Below the pieces are notes generated by a model. It had not been told where the DNA came from. It saw only the letters and a program-made list of their open reading frames with translations, and ran no database searches. A program made the position numbers and the translations under genes. From Cyclospora cayetanensis (lineage: Eukaryota > Apicomplexa > Conoidasida > Eucoccidiorida > Eimeriidae), in the NCBI RefSeq assembly GCF_002999335.1, contig NW_020312066.1, positions 56,775-120,774 of the forward strand: 64,000 nucleotides of DNA, given 5' to 3'. This document shows, piece by piece, positions 9,489 through 21,100 of this stretch (the first letter of the stretch is position 1; every line of letters begins with the position of its first letter).

Positions 9489-12400
9489 CTACAAGTCCAT
9501 TTTCTTGGGATCCACCACGCGCAGCTGGGGAATAAGGTGAGGCCCCTCCGCTCTCCTTCTTTGGCCCCCTGCGGCCCTTCGCAGGCTTCCTCCGAAGACG
9601 CCGGAGGCACGTTTTTTAGATAGAAAGCAGCTTCATTGTAGCTCAGAAGTCAAAGAAGGGGTCTTGCTGCTGGCTTTCATGCGCAAGAAGTCTTGCCTGA
9701 AGAGCAGTACTTCCGCACGGCATCATAACGTGTAGCAGGCAGACGAGGATGCCCCCATGTAAAGTCGTTTGGGAGCGGCGCACACAACGAAGGCTGCTTC
9801 AGAAAGAGCTGACGGCGAGGGGAGAACACGCCACAGAAGGGGAAGAAAACAAGCGAAAAGTGCAACGACACTGGAGGCGCAAGGGGGAAACGCAAAGAAG
9901 GAAGCACTCTGCATGCAAACACCAGAATAAAGTGCACATAAGGGATGGAACGGACGCGGAAGGGCTTAGCTGAAGGAGCCTGGTTTGTGGGGGTCGGTAC
10001 ATCCGGAAAGCCGAGGTGAAAAGAAACAAAGCACAAACTAACTTCGCCTCTCTTACCGTCTCGGCATCCCTCAAGAGTGCAAAAGTGCTGTCTGCCGCTG
10101 CACAATCGAAGGGTGGTATTGCTGCCCTGAGTGCTTCCTCTTTTTCGGGACTTAAGGCTCCGGGGGGGGCCCCCAGTAGGTCCCACGGAATTCCTGAAAA
10201 AAATGGATGGGCTTTTACTTCTGCTGCTCCGCCCTGCGTTCCCAGCCGCCGCTGAGGATCCGCCTGCGTGAGCAGCAGCGGCAGCAGGTGTGACTACGGC
10301 AATACCAGGTCTTCCAGGGAGATAGCGATAGCTGCACAGGAAGCGCTATAGAACATACTGAGCAACGAGAGGAACGCATGCCGCCTCCGCAAAAAAGGGC
10401 ACGTGCAGAAGCAGCAGCACACCTGCAGGAGGGCCTTGATGAGGTCCTTGGCCTCGACTGGGAGATGCGAAGATTCTGGATAGGCGACAGATTCGGGGGC
10501 GCATGCAGCCAAGTCCCAAATCCTTAGGAACCTGCAGTAACAACATCTACGGCACTAGCGTCCGTGGAAGCTCCCCGCGCGGAGGGAAGAAGTTAGCAGA
10601 AGTAGCTAAGGCAGGAGCAGATCAGACTGAAGGGCTCTTGTGGCACCAGCAGCTGTGGGGCTTAGAAGCGGTAGAATCGGCACAGGCATTCGCAGCAGCC
10701 AATTGCAGCAGCAGCAGTCCATGGTTCTCACGGGTGCTTCTCAAAGTCTTTATAGCCAAAGGGGGCGGTGCTGCAGAGACAGAGGAGGGGCCGCAGCGGC
10801 ATGCCATGAGAAACAGAGGAAAGGCAAGGACGGCAGTGCCAGGAGGCGAAGGACAAGGCACAAGCGGCAACAAACGCAAGAGACGGCACGCAAAGACCAA
10901 ACGCTGATAGGAATAGCTAGTGCAAGTGACGACTAACTGTCGCAGCAGCAGCAGGAGCAGCAGCATTGGCGGCGCTCACAGCCTGCAGCAAATCGCCGAA
11001 ACAAAGACACCCCAAACCTCCCTTGCCTACCCCGTAAGGCATTCGTAAAGGAGAACGCCAAGGCCCCACCAATCCACGGGGGGCCCCAAGTACCCTTCCT
11101 TCTGCTCCGGTGACCCCTGTCCCTCTTGCGCAATGCCAGACGTAGCGCCTTGCGCTGTGTCATCACAAGGCTTAGGAACCGTCTTTGAACTAGCAGAGGA
11201 GAGATCCTCAGTAGCAGGAGGACCCTCCGCGAAAGCCTCGTCAGTAGGAGGCGTCGATTCCCTTGCTAAGGCGCGAGCAGCAACTTCAGGCGCCATCGCG
11301 TGCCGCGTACCGCAGAAAGACGCAGCACGAGGTCTGCGCGTATGCGTACAGAGCTTCAAACCTGCACCCTTTACAGCCCTCAAGCTTCGAACCCATCAAT
11401 CTTGTTAAAACAAGCAGATCCCCCAATACACACAGCATGCCCACAGAGGGCTCAAAGACGCTACATGCCCAAAGTACAAAGTAAGAGGGACGCTGAGGGG
11501 CGGGTATATGTGTGTGTATGTGTGAATGTGTATGTATATGTATGTGTATATGTATATGTATGTGTATGTGTATATGTATGTGTATATGTATGTGTGCATG
11601 TATATGTATGTGTATATGTATATCTGTGTAGGTGTGTGGAGAAACTCTTTGTTAAGGGGCTTCGTGCTTGCCGGCTTCTGATGTGGAAAGCAAATCCGAA
11701 ATCTGCGAGTTTTGGCCTTCCCGTCGCAGTAAGAACGACATTTGCCGCCTGAATATCTCTGTGTACCCAGCCGCATGCGTGAAGCCGATCAAGAGTTTCT
11801 ACCAACTGCGAGACACAAGTTTGACCCCCCCCCCATAGATAGACGGAGAGCGCTTAGCAACTCGCAGACCCTTTTGCGCTTGATGTTTGGATCAAATGCC
11901 GGGGAGCAAAAACAAAGCGGGGAGTTCTGTTTGGCGCGACAGACAGAAAGTCTGGGAAGCCGCAAGAGGCGGCGCGCCTCTTTGCGTTCACTGATTTTTC
12001 CGGCCTTACCTCGGCCGCATACCACTTGGCTTGTTCCAGAGGAAGGGCTCCTGCGGCTCTAATATGCCGGAAGAGGGGCCCTCCAGGAAGAAATTCGAAT
12101 ACAAAATAGAGGAACCCGTCCTCTCTGAAGCACTCTTCCCTACGCCACACACAGAGCGCCAGGAGCATACGCCTAGTCCTCCCATGCGAGACCTCAGAGC
12201 GACGCCTGTAGAGCTGCTGCAGGCATACGGAAAGGGCCTTACGATGACAGCTCCACAAGAAGGGAGGAAACGGGGGAGGGGGAAGGAAGGGGCCGACTTG
12301 GTTCAGATTCGAAGGCAATTCACGACACACAGTGTGCGCAGAAGGATGTGCAACTATTTACAGTTTATGGCATCCTTTCTGCGCGATCGGATTCCCTCTG

Positions 12401-12720
12401 AGGGCCTCGAGACAACGCCGCTCGCCCCAGAGGTGCTCCGCCTGCTTCGTGGATTTGACTGAGCTCAGGGGGATTTCCTTCAAGGCAAAGTATTGCAGAC
12501 TGGTTCCAGCACGGGTACAAGGGGCGGAGCAGCAGCAGCAGTCGTCCGCGTCGTCGTCCTGCTGCTGTAGACGATCCTCTTCCTGCTGTCTCTGCACGAG
12601 CCAGACAGTGGCTTTGCTGCACGAAGCAAGAGCCTTCAGCTTCATGTATTGCCGCACGCAGGTCCCTGGACCGCCAGCCACGCAACTCCGCAGTTGATTG
12701 CTCCGACTCCCCGCTTCCAT
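9489..12720 (-). CDS. AGC-family protein kinase with degenerate ATP-binding loop (probable pseudokinase)
   Basis: Eight exons: 12720-12362, 12139-12010, 11805-11672, 11333-11031, 10770-10732, 10531-10423, 10263-10057 and 9524-9489. All seven intron phases agree; total 438 residues ending KKMDL. Landmarks in order are FALKEI (beta-3 Lys kept), GERRCLEAL (helix C Glu kept), HRDIQAANVVL, LADFGFA, MAPEVA, DWWGLGVLLYE, DLIKALLQ, RRLGTQGGAAEVKAHPFF, and the AGC tail PPFD with a late DSTF. The order and the C-tail match PKA/PKG-type kinases. Two features are odd. The glycine loop reads LKALASCSKATVWLV where PKA has three glycines; all three are replaced. HRDLK has become HRDIQ, so the catalytic-loop lysine is gone. 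HRD and DFG aspartates and the loop Asn remain. About 60 extra residues sit between APE and DWW. The intron after exon 3 is GC-AG type. Activity is doubtful; a scaffold or allosteric role is inference. Confidence 0.8.
11334..11671 (-). other. GC-AG intron in the AGC kinase gene
   Basis: No GT donor gives the right phase after LADFGFAFHIRS. A donor GCAAGC at 11671 leaves phase 2 and joins exactly to the acceptor at 11335-11334, producing FHIRSRPRAASFCGTRHA, which aligns with the activation segment of PKA-type kinases. Confidence 0.6.
11504..11634. repeat. TG/TA microsatellite inside a kinase intron
   Basis: About 130 bases of alternating TGTATG/TATATG units, entirely within the intron between 11672 and 11333. 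Open frames across it are repeat artefacts. Confidence 0.9.
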
Positions 12721-14947
12721 GCTGTGAAAATCCCTTCAAAGCTTTTGTTTTGACGAGCAGCGTTTAGCTTGGAAGGCTTGGGGTCGAGGACTGGGGTGGA
12801 ATGGTACAAGTCGACGGCTCGGCAGGAGCACCTCCTTGAGCGACGGCGCGAGCAGGCAGACTTTCGGGCATCTAAAAATGTGTCATGCAAGGGCCAACTG
12901 CCGGAAAAGCAAAACAGAGAATGCGGTGATTTCTATAGACAAGATATTCCAAGAGAGACAACCCAACAGACGGACGTTTCAGTGGAACCCCTAAGCCAGT
13001 GAGACCTAGAGACCTCACAGCGATTTCTCAGCTAAAAATGAGGGGCCCCACAGCGACTGCTACGGGCTTGCACAAGTCCCTCAAAGCAACAAATTTTTGC
13101 TGCGGGAAACTAAACTTTCGCAGGCGAATTACTCCGGCTCGTGAGAACTGCGGTACACCCCATGCCCGGCGATTTTTCCACCGCAAGTTTCTGCCGACAC
13201 CCCTGTGTCACAGGTCTATTCGAGAAAGCCATGCACAGCGGAAGTGGTCTGTTGCACGAAAATTGAATGGCAGCCGGGCTCGTGCTCCGATTAAATGCAT
13301 GTCAAAGAGGGTATCTCATCTGGCGAGCAAGGCACTCGCTTGGCCATGGGCGTCCACGGCAATTTCGTTGCCTCCTCCTCCCGCAAAAGGGCTTCGCTGT
13401 GAATCCTGTTCCGCAGAATTGGCTGTATGGCCTGTAGATGCCTGTGCAGCTTGCCGTTTTCACGAAAACCACAGCTAGCGCAGCTTAGTGGGCCGTGTAC
13501 AAGCAAACTAGGGGGAGGCCCCTCGAAGGCCAGAGAGACTGGGGAAACGAGGGAAGGGGGAAGCAACGCATGAAAAAATTCCGCCATAATAGCAGCAACG
13601 TGAACTTTTATTGTAGGAATAAAATCCACTTCTTCCTGCCCTGCGGCACTGAATGTTCAATATCATGGAGGAGTGAATTCTGTGAATGCTCTTCCTACAT
13701 CCATGTAAAGTGCCATCCTTGTTTGCCTGCCACGAACCACTCGGTCTTATTCAACCGCGAAAGAGAAAACACTAGTAGGGCAGCTTGCCTGCACGTTATA
13801 GCGTCCTTCGCACTTCGTACAGAGCGTCTCTCTGGGGCATTTAAAGTCCATTGCCTCGACACATTTCACTATCATGGAGCACTACCAGTTGTACCTTCAC
13901 GCCCTCCAATTTCAAGCGTGCTCAAGAATTCGGACTAGGCGTTTTATTGGGTAAAATGAGGAGCAGAAAAGGTTCTGATCGTCCTTCAAATATTGTTTGC
14001 AAGAGGAGCCCTTGGGGAACCTGATTATTTGCTTATAAGGGTTCCTGCGTCTCTCTTAGTAGCCGCATGGTCACCCTCCGTCGCGAAGGTGATGAATGGA
14101 AAGCCTGACAGAAGTTGCATGTCTGTAACTTTCCCGCAGGAGTAAAATTCCATTGTTGCAGCGGCATTTCCTGCTCCAGAATTACATCCGTGAACGGCCA
14201 GTTATTTTAGAAAGCACTTGGGCAGCGTCGTGTGGCATCGATGATAGCTCTTCCGGTGATGCTTCTTGTGTTCATATAATCTGCTTTCACGGATTGCGGT
14301 ATCGTTCAAAGCCCTTGCGGCGAGAGCCTTGGCTCACAGCAAACTACCGCGCCGTCCATGTTTAGGGTGCACTGTGTGTTGGCTTTGGCTGCGTGTCAGA
14401 AACATTGGCTCTTCTCTATTCGGCCTCATGTTCTTTAACCGATGTGCCTGCCAGCAATATTAAGGGCTGCATCGTTTCAAACTGAATGCAGGGGGCTCCC
14501 ACTGGTTTGCGCGCTTTTAAAATGACGTAAGTGTCTGGGGTCTAGAAACTCTGAGGTGAAGGTTTTGGGCCAGAACGTGAGGTGGAGCTTTTTACTTTGG
14601 CAAATAGTGAGTCTGTTCCTCTTCTCCCGAGATATGTAGGAATACACTGACTGGCAAAAACCCCTACGAATAGGCTGTCGCCGTGCAACTGCTCCCTACC
14701 GCCAACTAATCCCCATCCCTGAATACAACCATAAATTACAGCAGTACCAGACACAGCGGGGCAAACCGCCGCAGCGCAGAACGTCTTTCAAGTAGCCTAA
14801 GATGTGTGTGGCGAAACCCCTTGAGACCCCCTCCAAATTCTTTGTACAAAACATCGAGGAACCGCCTAAAGTCCATATGACTCTCGAATGTCGTCTTTGT
14901 TCTGTCACAGATTTAGGGAGAGTACTGGAGAGACATCAATAGATGCC
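12721..14947. other. Intergenic, no gene seen
   Basis: About 2.2 kb between the kinase start and the MRD1 stop. Open frames here overlap in conflicting frames and have no recognisable motif. A GGGGCCCC block lies at 13042-13049, 320 bases upstream of the kinase ATG. Confidence 0.55.
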
Positions 14948-17731
14948 CTACGCGTGCTTCCTCCCCTTTTTCGATTTTTCGGCATTCCCATTCACCTGCT
15001 GAGCTGCACTTCTTTTCCTGCTTGTCGTGCTGCTGCGCCGTCCCTCTGCGTCCGAGTCACGCGACGCCTCCCGTTGCTCATCCTGTTGCTTGTTCTGCTC
15101 TGTCGGCTGGACGAGAGGCCCTCTTTGCAGTGTCGTCTGGATTCCGGATTCTGCGTATTCGAGGATGAGGCGTCTGCCGTAAAGATGCGCGCTACTGAGC
15201 GCTTCCATGGCGGCACCAGCAGCTGCTGCCGCTGCAAAAGTGACAAAGCCGAAGCCTCTGCTGTTGCCGTCAGGATTCTTGGGAATGCGCACAGCCGTTA
15301 CCTCCCCGTATGCAGAGAAGAGAGCGCGCAGATCCTTTTTCGAAGCTTCGAACCCCAAATTCTTGACGATCAGTTTGTTGCTTTTGACTGGACTCTTCTT
15401 CGCGCTGCTGCCACTGCTGCCACTGCTGCAGCTGCTGTTGTTGCTGCTCGTGCTGCGCGGCTTCGCCAACGACACCTGAAGCACATGGCCGTCTACAACT
15501 ATTCCTTGCTGCTGTTTGGCTGCGACGGCTGCAGCCTCGGTTGACTCGTATTCAATGAAGCCATAACCCATTGACAGGAGCTCAGCAGAGCTCCCTAAAG
15601 TCTTTTGGGGGCCCTTTCGCGTCATTAAACGCGCTCCTAGGAACCCGCGAGTAGCCGCAAAAGCCTCTCTAAAAGCTCCCTCCGTTGTCTTGAAGTTCAA
15701 GTTCTTTACAAACAGAAAGCCCCTCACTGCCGCCGTTGGCTGCTCTTCCCCGAACTCCTCCTCGGGTGCAGCAGATGGTTCTGGAGGTTCTTCTGGCCGT
15801 TTTTGCCCGTCGAGAAGTGTCTGCTGAGAAAGTGAGGTTCTTTTGTCATCCGTTGATGCAAAAGGCGCTATTCCTCCCCCTCCAGCTGCACCTACCGCCT
15901 CCGCAGCAGCGACAGCAACAGCTGCCTCCGCTGCTGCGTCCTGTGCGCGTTCCACGTCTTCCTTGAACACTTGCGTCGGTGCCGTCTCGATGAGGAGAGG
16001 CGTGTTCTTGTACTTCTTATACGAGAGGTGCTTGAAGGCGGCAGCAGCAGCAGCAGCCGTGGCGAACTGCACCACGAGAAGGGTCTTCATAGGGGAGAGA
16101 CAGAACCGCAGCAACTCCCCGTGCCGGCTGAACATATTCAGCAGCTCAGAAGGAACTACATGAGCAGCTGGCAAATGCTTAACAATCAGCGTGTCTTCAC
16201 TCCTCGCCGGTAAAGTGTGTACCTTCTCGTCATACTTTGCAGTCAGCACATCGACACCCTTCCTGATAAACGCGGCGGGAAGGAGGCCTTCCCTTTCAAT
16301 CCACTCCTTGGTTTGCTGTAGTACGTGAGCCTCTGCAAGGGTTGCTGCCGCTGCAGCACTTTGCTGCTGATGGCTTTGGCCTTGCAGTAGCAAGTCACGC
16401 TTTGAGACTCCCAGATCTGCCCCTGCTGCGTCTGCCGCGGCAGAAGGCAACATGTAGAGCAAATTCCAGCTCTTGTGTGGCTGCAGCTGCTCTACCTGTT
16501 GCTGTCGGAGCAGCTGCTGCCTCTTCTTATAGCTGCTCTTCTCCCTCTCCGCCCGCTGCTGCTGCTGGCGCTGCTCCTTTGGCTTTGCAGCAACTGCAGC
16601 AAGGATGCGGCCTCTGTATACCATCCCGTTGAGTTTCTCAAGAGCAGCAGCAGCTGCGGCAGGAAAGACAAATGTGACGAACGCTCGTCCTTGAGGCTTG
16701 CCAGTTTCGCTGTCTTTCATTATATACACCCCCGCCGTCTCTCCTGCTGCGGTGCTGCACAGGCATCTCAGATCCTCTTCGCTGCAGCAGTAAGGCAGAT
16801 TCGTAATGAGGATGCGCCCATGCTCCTCGATCAGCTGACGCTCCTCCTCGCGCAGCGCATCTTGCTCCTGATTCAGTGCCCCCCCTTGTGTGGAAGCAGC
16901 CTCCTCTCCTTGGTGCTTCTGCTTATGCAGCCACGCTAAGTCATCGTCGCCGTCCTGCTGAAGGAGCTCAGACAGCGCGGCTGCTGCCGCAGCAGTTGTG
17001 CCTTCTTCTGCGGCTTCTGCTCTTTTGGTAGACGTATCCTCGCCATAATCGAATAGCACATGGTGCCTCTCCGACCTTACACCTGCCTTTCGTGGAACGA
17101 CTTTCTGCTTCCAGGCCCCCGAGACAGCGCCCGTAGCTCCTGCTGCTGAGGGATCTGTTGAATTCTTTTCGGGTGATTCTGCTGCAACTTTGATTGCTGT
17201 ATCTTCTGCTACCCCCGCTCCAGCAGCGGTGCCGGCAACAAATGAACGCGGCAATGCGTAATCCAGCTCTATCTTCCTGGTGTACACGTAAGTCCCCTTG
17301 AGCCGCTCCAGCAGCGCAGCGGCGGCAGCTTCGCTTTCGAGGCCCACAAAAGCAATCCCTCTGCTTTTGCCTGCCTTGTTTCGTTTAATAACGCAGTCCG
17401 TGACGCTGCTGGCGTCGAGTTTGCCACGCCGGCTGCTTCCTGCCGCAGCGGCAGCGATGTGCTCTCGCAGGGCAGCCTCAGTTATGAAGGGCGGAAGGTT
17501 CTTGATGATCACCCTGCTGCTTCTGTAGTTTACAGGAACAGCGACTGGGGTGTAGTAGGGCCTGCTCGGGTGCCCCCTACTCTCTGCGCTGGGTACAGAC
17601 CCCGTCCTAGATCGTTGCTCCTGCTGCTGTGGCTGCCGTTCCTTCTCTCCTTCTTTCCGATAATTGAGCTGGAGTTTCCTTTTTGAAGCTGTTGCCCCCT
17701 TCGGCGGAGTGCTTACGCGGCTTTGCCTCAT
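14948..17731 (-). CDS. MRD1: MRD1/RBM19-type multiple-RRM ribosome biogenesis protein
   Basis: Single exon, 927 residues, ATG at 17731. Mrd1/RBM19 binds the 35S pre-rRNA with U3 snoRNP in the nucleolus and is needed for 18S rRNA processing. Five RRMs are visible: residues about 71-160 (RNP2 VIIKNLP, RNP1 SRGIAFVG), 305-385 (ILITNLP, GRAFVTF), 512-590 (LIVKHLP), 670-757 (LFVKNLNF, GYGFIEY) and 785-860 (LIVKNLGF, SRGFGFVTF followed by GRRLILEYAE). The linker between RRM2 and RRM3 holds SWNLLYM, matching the conserved WN-L-M element of Mrd1. The spacing and the long gap between RRM3 and RRM4 fit yeast Mrd1 (five RRMs) better than human RBM19 (six). Ala and Gln homopolymers are inserted inside and between domains, a coccidian habit. 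The C-terminus is lysine-rich (KSKKGRKHA), likely nuclear/nucleolar targeting. I am confident of the family. Confidence 0.9.
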   Translation of the reverse strand: MRQSRVSTPPKGATASKRKLQLNYRKEGEKERQPQQQEQRSRTGSVPSAESRGHPSRPYYTPVAVPVNYRSSRVIIKNLPPFITEAALREHIAAAAAGSSRRGKLDASSVTDCVIKRNKAGKSRGIAFVGLESEAAAAALLERLKGTYVYTRKIELDYALPRSFVAGTAAGAGVAEDTAIKVAAESPEKNSTDPSAAGATGAVSGAWKQKVVPRKAGVRSERHHVLFDYGEDTSTKRAEAAEEGTTAAAAAALSELLQQDGDDDLAWLHKQKHQGEEAASTQGGALNQEQDALREEERQLIEEHGRILITNLPYCCSEEDLRCLCSTAAGETAGVYIMKDSETGKPQGRAFVTFVFPAAAAAALEKLNGMVYRGRILAAVAAKPKEQRQQQQRAEREKSSYKKRQQLLRQQQVEQLQPHKSWNLLYMLPSAAADAAGADLGVSKRDLLLQGQSHQQQSAAAAATLAEAHVLQQTKEWIEREGLLPAAFIRKGVDVLTAKYDEKVHTLPARSEDTLIVKHLPAAHVVPSELLNMFSRHGELLRFCLSPMKTLLVVQFATAAAAAAAFKHLSYKKYKNTPLLIETAPTQVFKEDVERAQDAAAEAAVAVAAAEAVGAAGGGGIAPFASTDDKRTSLSQQTLLDGQKRPEEPPEPSAAPEEEFGEEQPTAAVRGFLFVKNLNFKTTEGAFREAFAATRGFLGARLMTRKGPQKTLGSSAELLSMGYGFIEYESTEAAAVAAKQQQGIVVDGHVLQVSLAKPRSTSSNNSSCSSGSSGSSAKKSPVKSNKLIVKNLGFEASKKDLRALFSAYGEVTAVRIPKNPDGNSRGFGFVTFAAAAAAGAAMEALSSAHLYGRRLILEYAESGIQTTLQRGPLVQPTEQNKQQDEQREASRDSDAEGRRSSTTSRKRSAAQQVNGNAEKSKKGRKHA

Positions 17732-17746
17732 TGTTCAAACGCGGGA

Positions 17747-17769
17747 GGGCCCCTCTGGTGCAGGGGCCC
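17747..17769. promoter_or_regulatory. GGGGCCC inverted repeat next to the MRD1 start
   Basis: Arms GGGCCCCT and AGGGGCCC separated by 7 bases, 16-38 bases upstream of the MRD1 ATG. Could act as a promoter element or a 5'-UTR hairpin; position is the only evidence. Confidence 0.35.
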
Positions 17770-18199
17770 CTAGGGTGCTAGGATGAGGAAACACGGCTGT
17801 GGGGTATTCCGATCAAAACCTTGACTTTAGGGGCCAATGCGGGTCAAAAGGGGAACAAATAAGGCATTCTCATTAAAAGGCCACCCCCAGAAGTCGCAGA
17901 AGATCCAAAGGAAACACGCCTTGTGGGGCCCCGGTGTGGGTCGGACTACTGGGGCCACCCTTGTTTTATCGGGGATGGGGTTTGAGGTCGGGGTTATACG
18001 ATTTCAGCAGCGGACGACTTTGAAAGACGGTTGTTTCGCTTCATTTAGAGTTGATGGTTCGGCGCACCGTGCTGGGTGTGGAGTGTATGTGTTGCTCGTA
18101 GAGTTAGGGCATAGAGGCACAGGTCTAGAAGAAGGCGTAAACAGATATTCCTTTTGAACCCGCAGACACCTACACTCTCAACAGTTTAGACTTGTGAGA

Positions 18200-21100
18200 C
18201 AAAACTGCTGCGCTACCGGTTGAGCCAAAACAGAAACCGAAGCGCTCTGTGTCTATGCGCTGCGTGCCACAGACCTACTGTATTCTCTGCGAAAACACGG
18301 CATGCAAAGCAGCCTTCTCTGCGATTGGCCAGGCTGGCGAGTAATCACGCATTAAGAGCTGTGCAAGCACCTGTATCCTACTTGGCACAAACCTCAATTG
18401 CGGGCTCCCTCCTAGCTGAGGATTCTGTCATCCCAGTGCTCACATTCGTGGGTGCCTACCTAACTCGGCTGTACTGTATGCCTGAGCTGCAACATGTCGA
18501 GGTTCAAACGGTCTTCGTTCTTGATGTAGGGGGCTTTCGGAAATCGTTCTCAATTAGTAGTGCTCTGCCTTGAGTTGGATGGCAAGGTTTGACGTCAAAT
18601 GCTGGCGCTCTGGTGGCCACTAGCTCGTATCCTTTATGCATCGTGCTGTTTGATATTTCCTATCCTCTGAAGGCGCATTAGCTTCACGAGAGTATTGTTG
18701 GCTGCACGACAAGTTGTTGGTTAGTACATGTATGCGCCCACTCTCGTAGCAGGCTTGTGCCAATCAAAAGCCTCAGTAGAAAAACAAGAAATGATCTCTA
18801 CGCAGACACATAAACAGAGAGACTGCCAACACAAAATTTTGCCGTACGTGCTCACTGGAAGGAAATGATTTTGCTTAAGTGCCAATCTGGTTCTATCGAG
18901 GAATGATCAGTGATCTAAATCGCAGGTACAGCATATGCAACCATGATAGTAGACGCTTGCACAAAGCCAGGGAGAGACTTATGTGCTGAACCACAGTAAG
19001 GTCACTGTTCAAGTCTTCGCTAATTTTCCGTCCCTCAATTCATGTGCTCAATGCAAACTCGCATAGATTACGGCGGAGTACTCCCTGAATCAAAATTTTA
19101 TCTGAGATCTGAATGCAAGCATCCAGCAGACGCGTTTTTTTTGGCTCGTGTGACACTCAGTGACGAATGATAGCTCGAAATGCAGCAATCGTCTACTGCA
19201 CAATTATCGAACTACTCGCTTATCATAGAGCCACACTGTGCTTTGCCCAGTTGTCAATATGCGACATCTTGTAAAACTTTCTGACGAGCGCAGTATTATA
19301 CGCGTGACTTGAATCAACATACTAAATGCTGCTGTTTAATGTCAGAAGGACGATTTATGGGTTTGAATTTTGACACATATTCGGCTTTTTGGACTTAGAG
19401 TTGACCCATGCCTCGCCCGACAGCTGTTTTTCATCAGAATCTCCAAAGAGCTTGCATTTTTCCTGCGTCTCGTACTACCCTCGTACGGGTGACTTTATAT
19501 TTCGTAGCAGGAAATCTTACAAAGCCTTTGTAGGGCCCTTGCCGACCGTGCCGAAATTCAACATGCAGGTGTATTCTGTGTAAATGACATTGTAGCCCTT
19601 CAACCGGACGGTGCATCTCTGCCAAACCCGTGGCTGTGCGGAGTTGCGCGGTCAGAAAAAACACAACCTCCAGAACGGATATGTGGATATTAGGGTGGAA
19701 ACTTTTACGTGCAGTACATATGGAGCAGGCAGTCAAAATCCGCTTCACGCTGCGTGTACCCTCGCGTTTTACGATGAAGCTGACATAGGGATATCAAGCG
19801 TACCACACTCCCTGAACACATGCACAATATGGTATGGAAGAAAGAGACCCAAGTAGGCTACATGGAGCGCGTGGCTGATCCTGTCATTCCGGTGTAGAGT
19901 ACATTCAACAAAGAGGATGGCACATGTTCGCTTACAATGTTGTATCGGAGCTGCATTCACCAAGAACTAGGGTCACAACCCTTCACAATCTACGCATTAT
20001 AGTGTGCCATAAAGAAAACTTTGAAGTTAGCATCGAGGAACAGGAGGCTTTCTGGGATGCGCATTTGCACGCAACAGTCGATGCTGCTAAAACCTTCACA
20101 GCAGCCTCCCCCTGAAGCCTATGACCAATACAAATAACAAAAAATACTCGCCCTTTTCCCAAACATGTGTTCATGAACGACAACCTTTTGTTAGAAAAAG
20201 TCCGGTTTTGCTGGGAATTCGTAGATCATATGGCAGTGGTGCATTCCGGTAGTGTTATGTGTGCCTTCTAGTCGCGGAGGGAGAAACATATCCTACACAG
20301 CCTTGGTTTACCAGGTTTCTTTTTGCGTCGTACATTATATATGCATAGTGTCCTCAAGCGGCAGGTGTTTTGCGTTTATATATCTCGAGATGGGAGAACT
20401 TCGCGTGTGCTTGCGTTGAGTGTCATCGTCCAGGTTTTTACTGTTCTGTGAAAATATTTGTTTTGTCAGCTCAGTATCGACTAAGGAAGTTGTGTCGCGA
20501 GGTAATCGTTGTAAGCCCCACATCGACGTGTGAATCTCTGAAATGTTCGGTATAGTAGGAGCACGACAGTTGGCTGCAAATACATGATTCCTGTTGTACG
20601 CAGCTACGCTCTTTGTATTCCGACTCGTTGGGAATCGCTCATTGCTTGATGATGGAAATATTGCTGTTTTCGATGCTGCTCCTACACAACAAGCTCTTTT
20701 AAGACGCGGATTCTTATGAAGACCTCTTACTTTGGTGCCATGCTTGATTTTGGTTTAGTGATATTGCTATCGACTCGATTCAGGAAACCGTCTACTTTGC
20801 TCTACAGCTTTTACACTACTAGCAAGGAATGTTGCAATCGAGATGAATAAATGTCTGGGGATGGTGTCCCCTTTATCGCTGCTACGCTTGCTTCACTTTT
20901 ATCTGCTTAGATTGTTTCGAATTGTGGTTATAAGGGGCTTTTGTCGATAGCGCTTGGACGGGTATAATGACTGGCTTCTAGATGCACATTGGAATTCTAG
21001 GGCACGGAGGGACCCAGCGGAATTGCATTTTACTTGCTGGTTACACTTACTTCCGTTTCAGTGTATTTTTTGTATGCGGTGTCGTTGCATAGATGGAAGT

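Noticed and set aside
11405..11752. Thr/Tyr/Val-rich frames on both strands
   Set aside because: They are translations of the intronic TG/TA microsatellite.
13291..13938. Overlapping frames of 110-150 codons between the kinase and MRD1
   Set aside because: Conflicting strands and no recognisable protein character or splice continuity.
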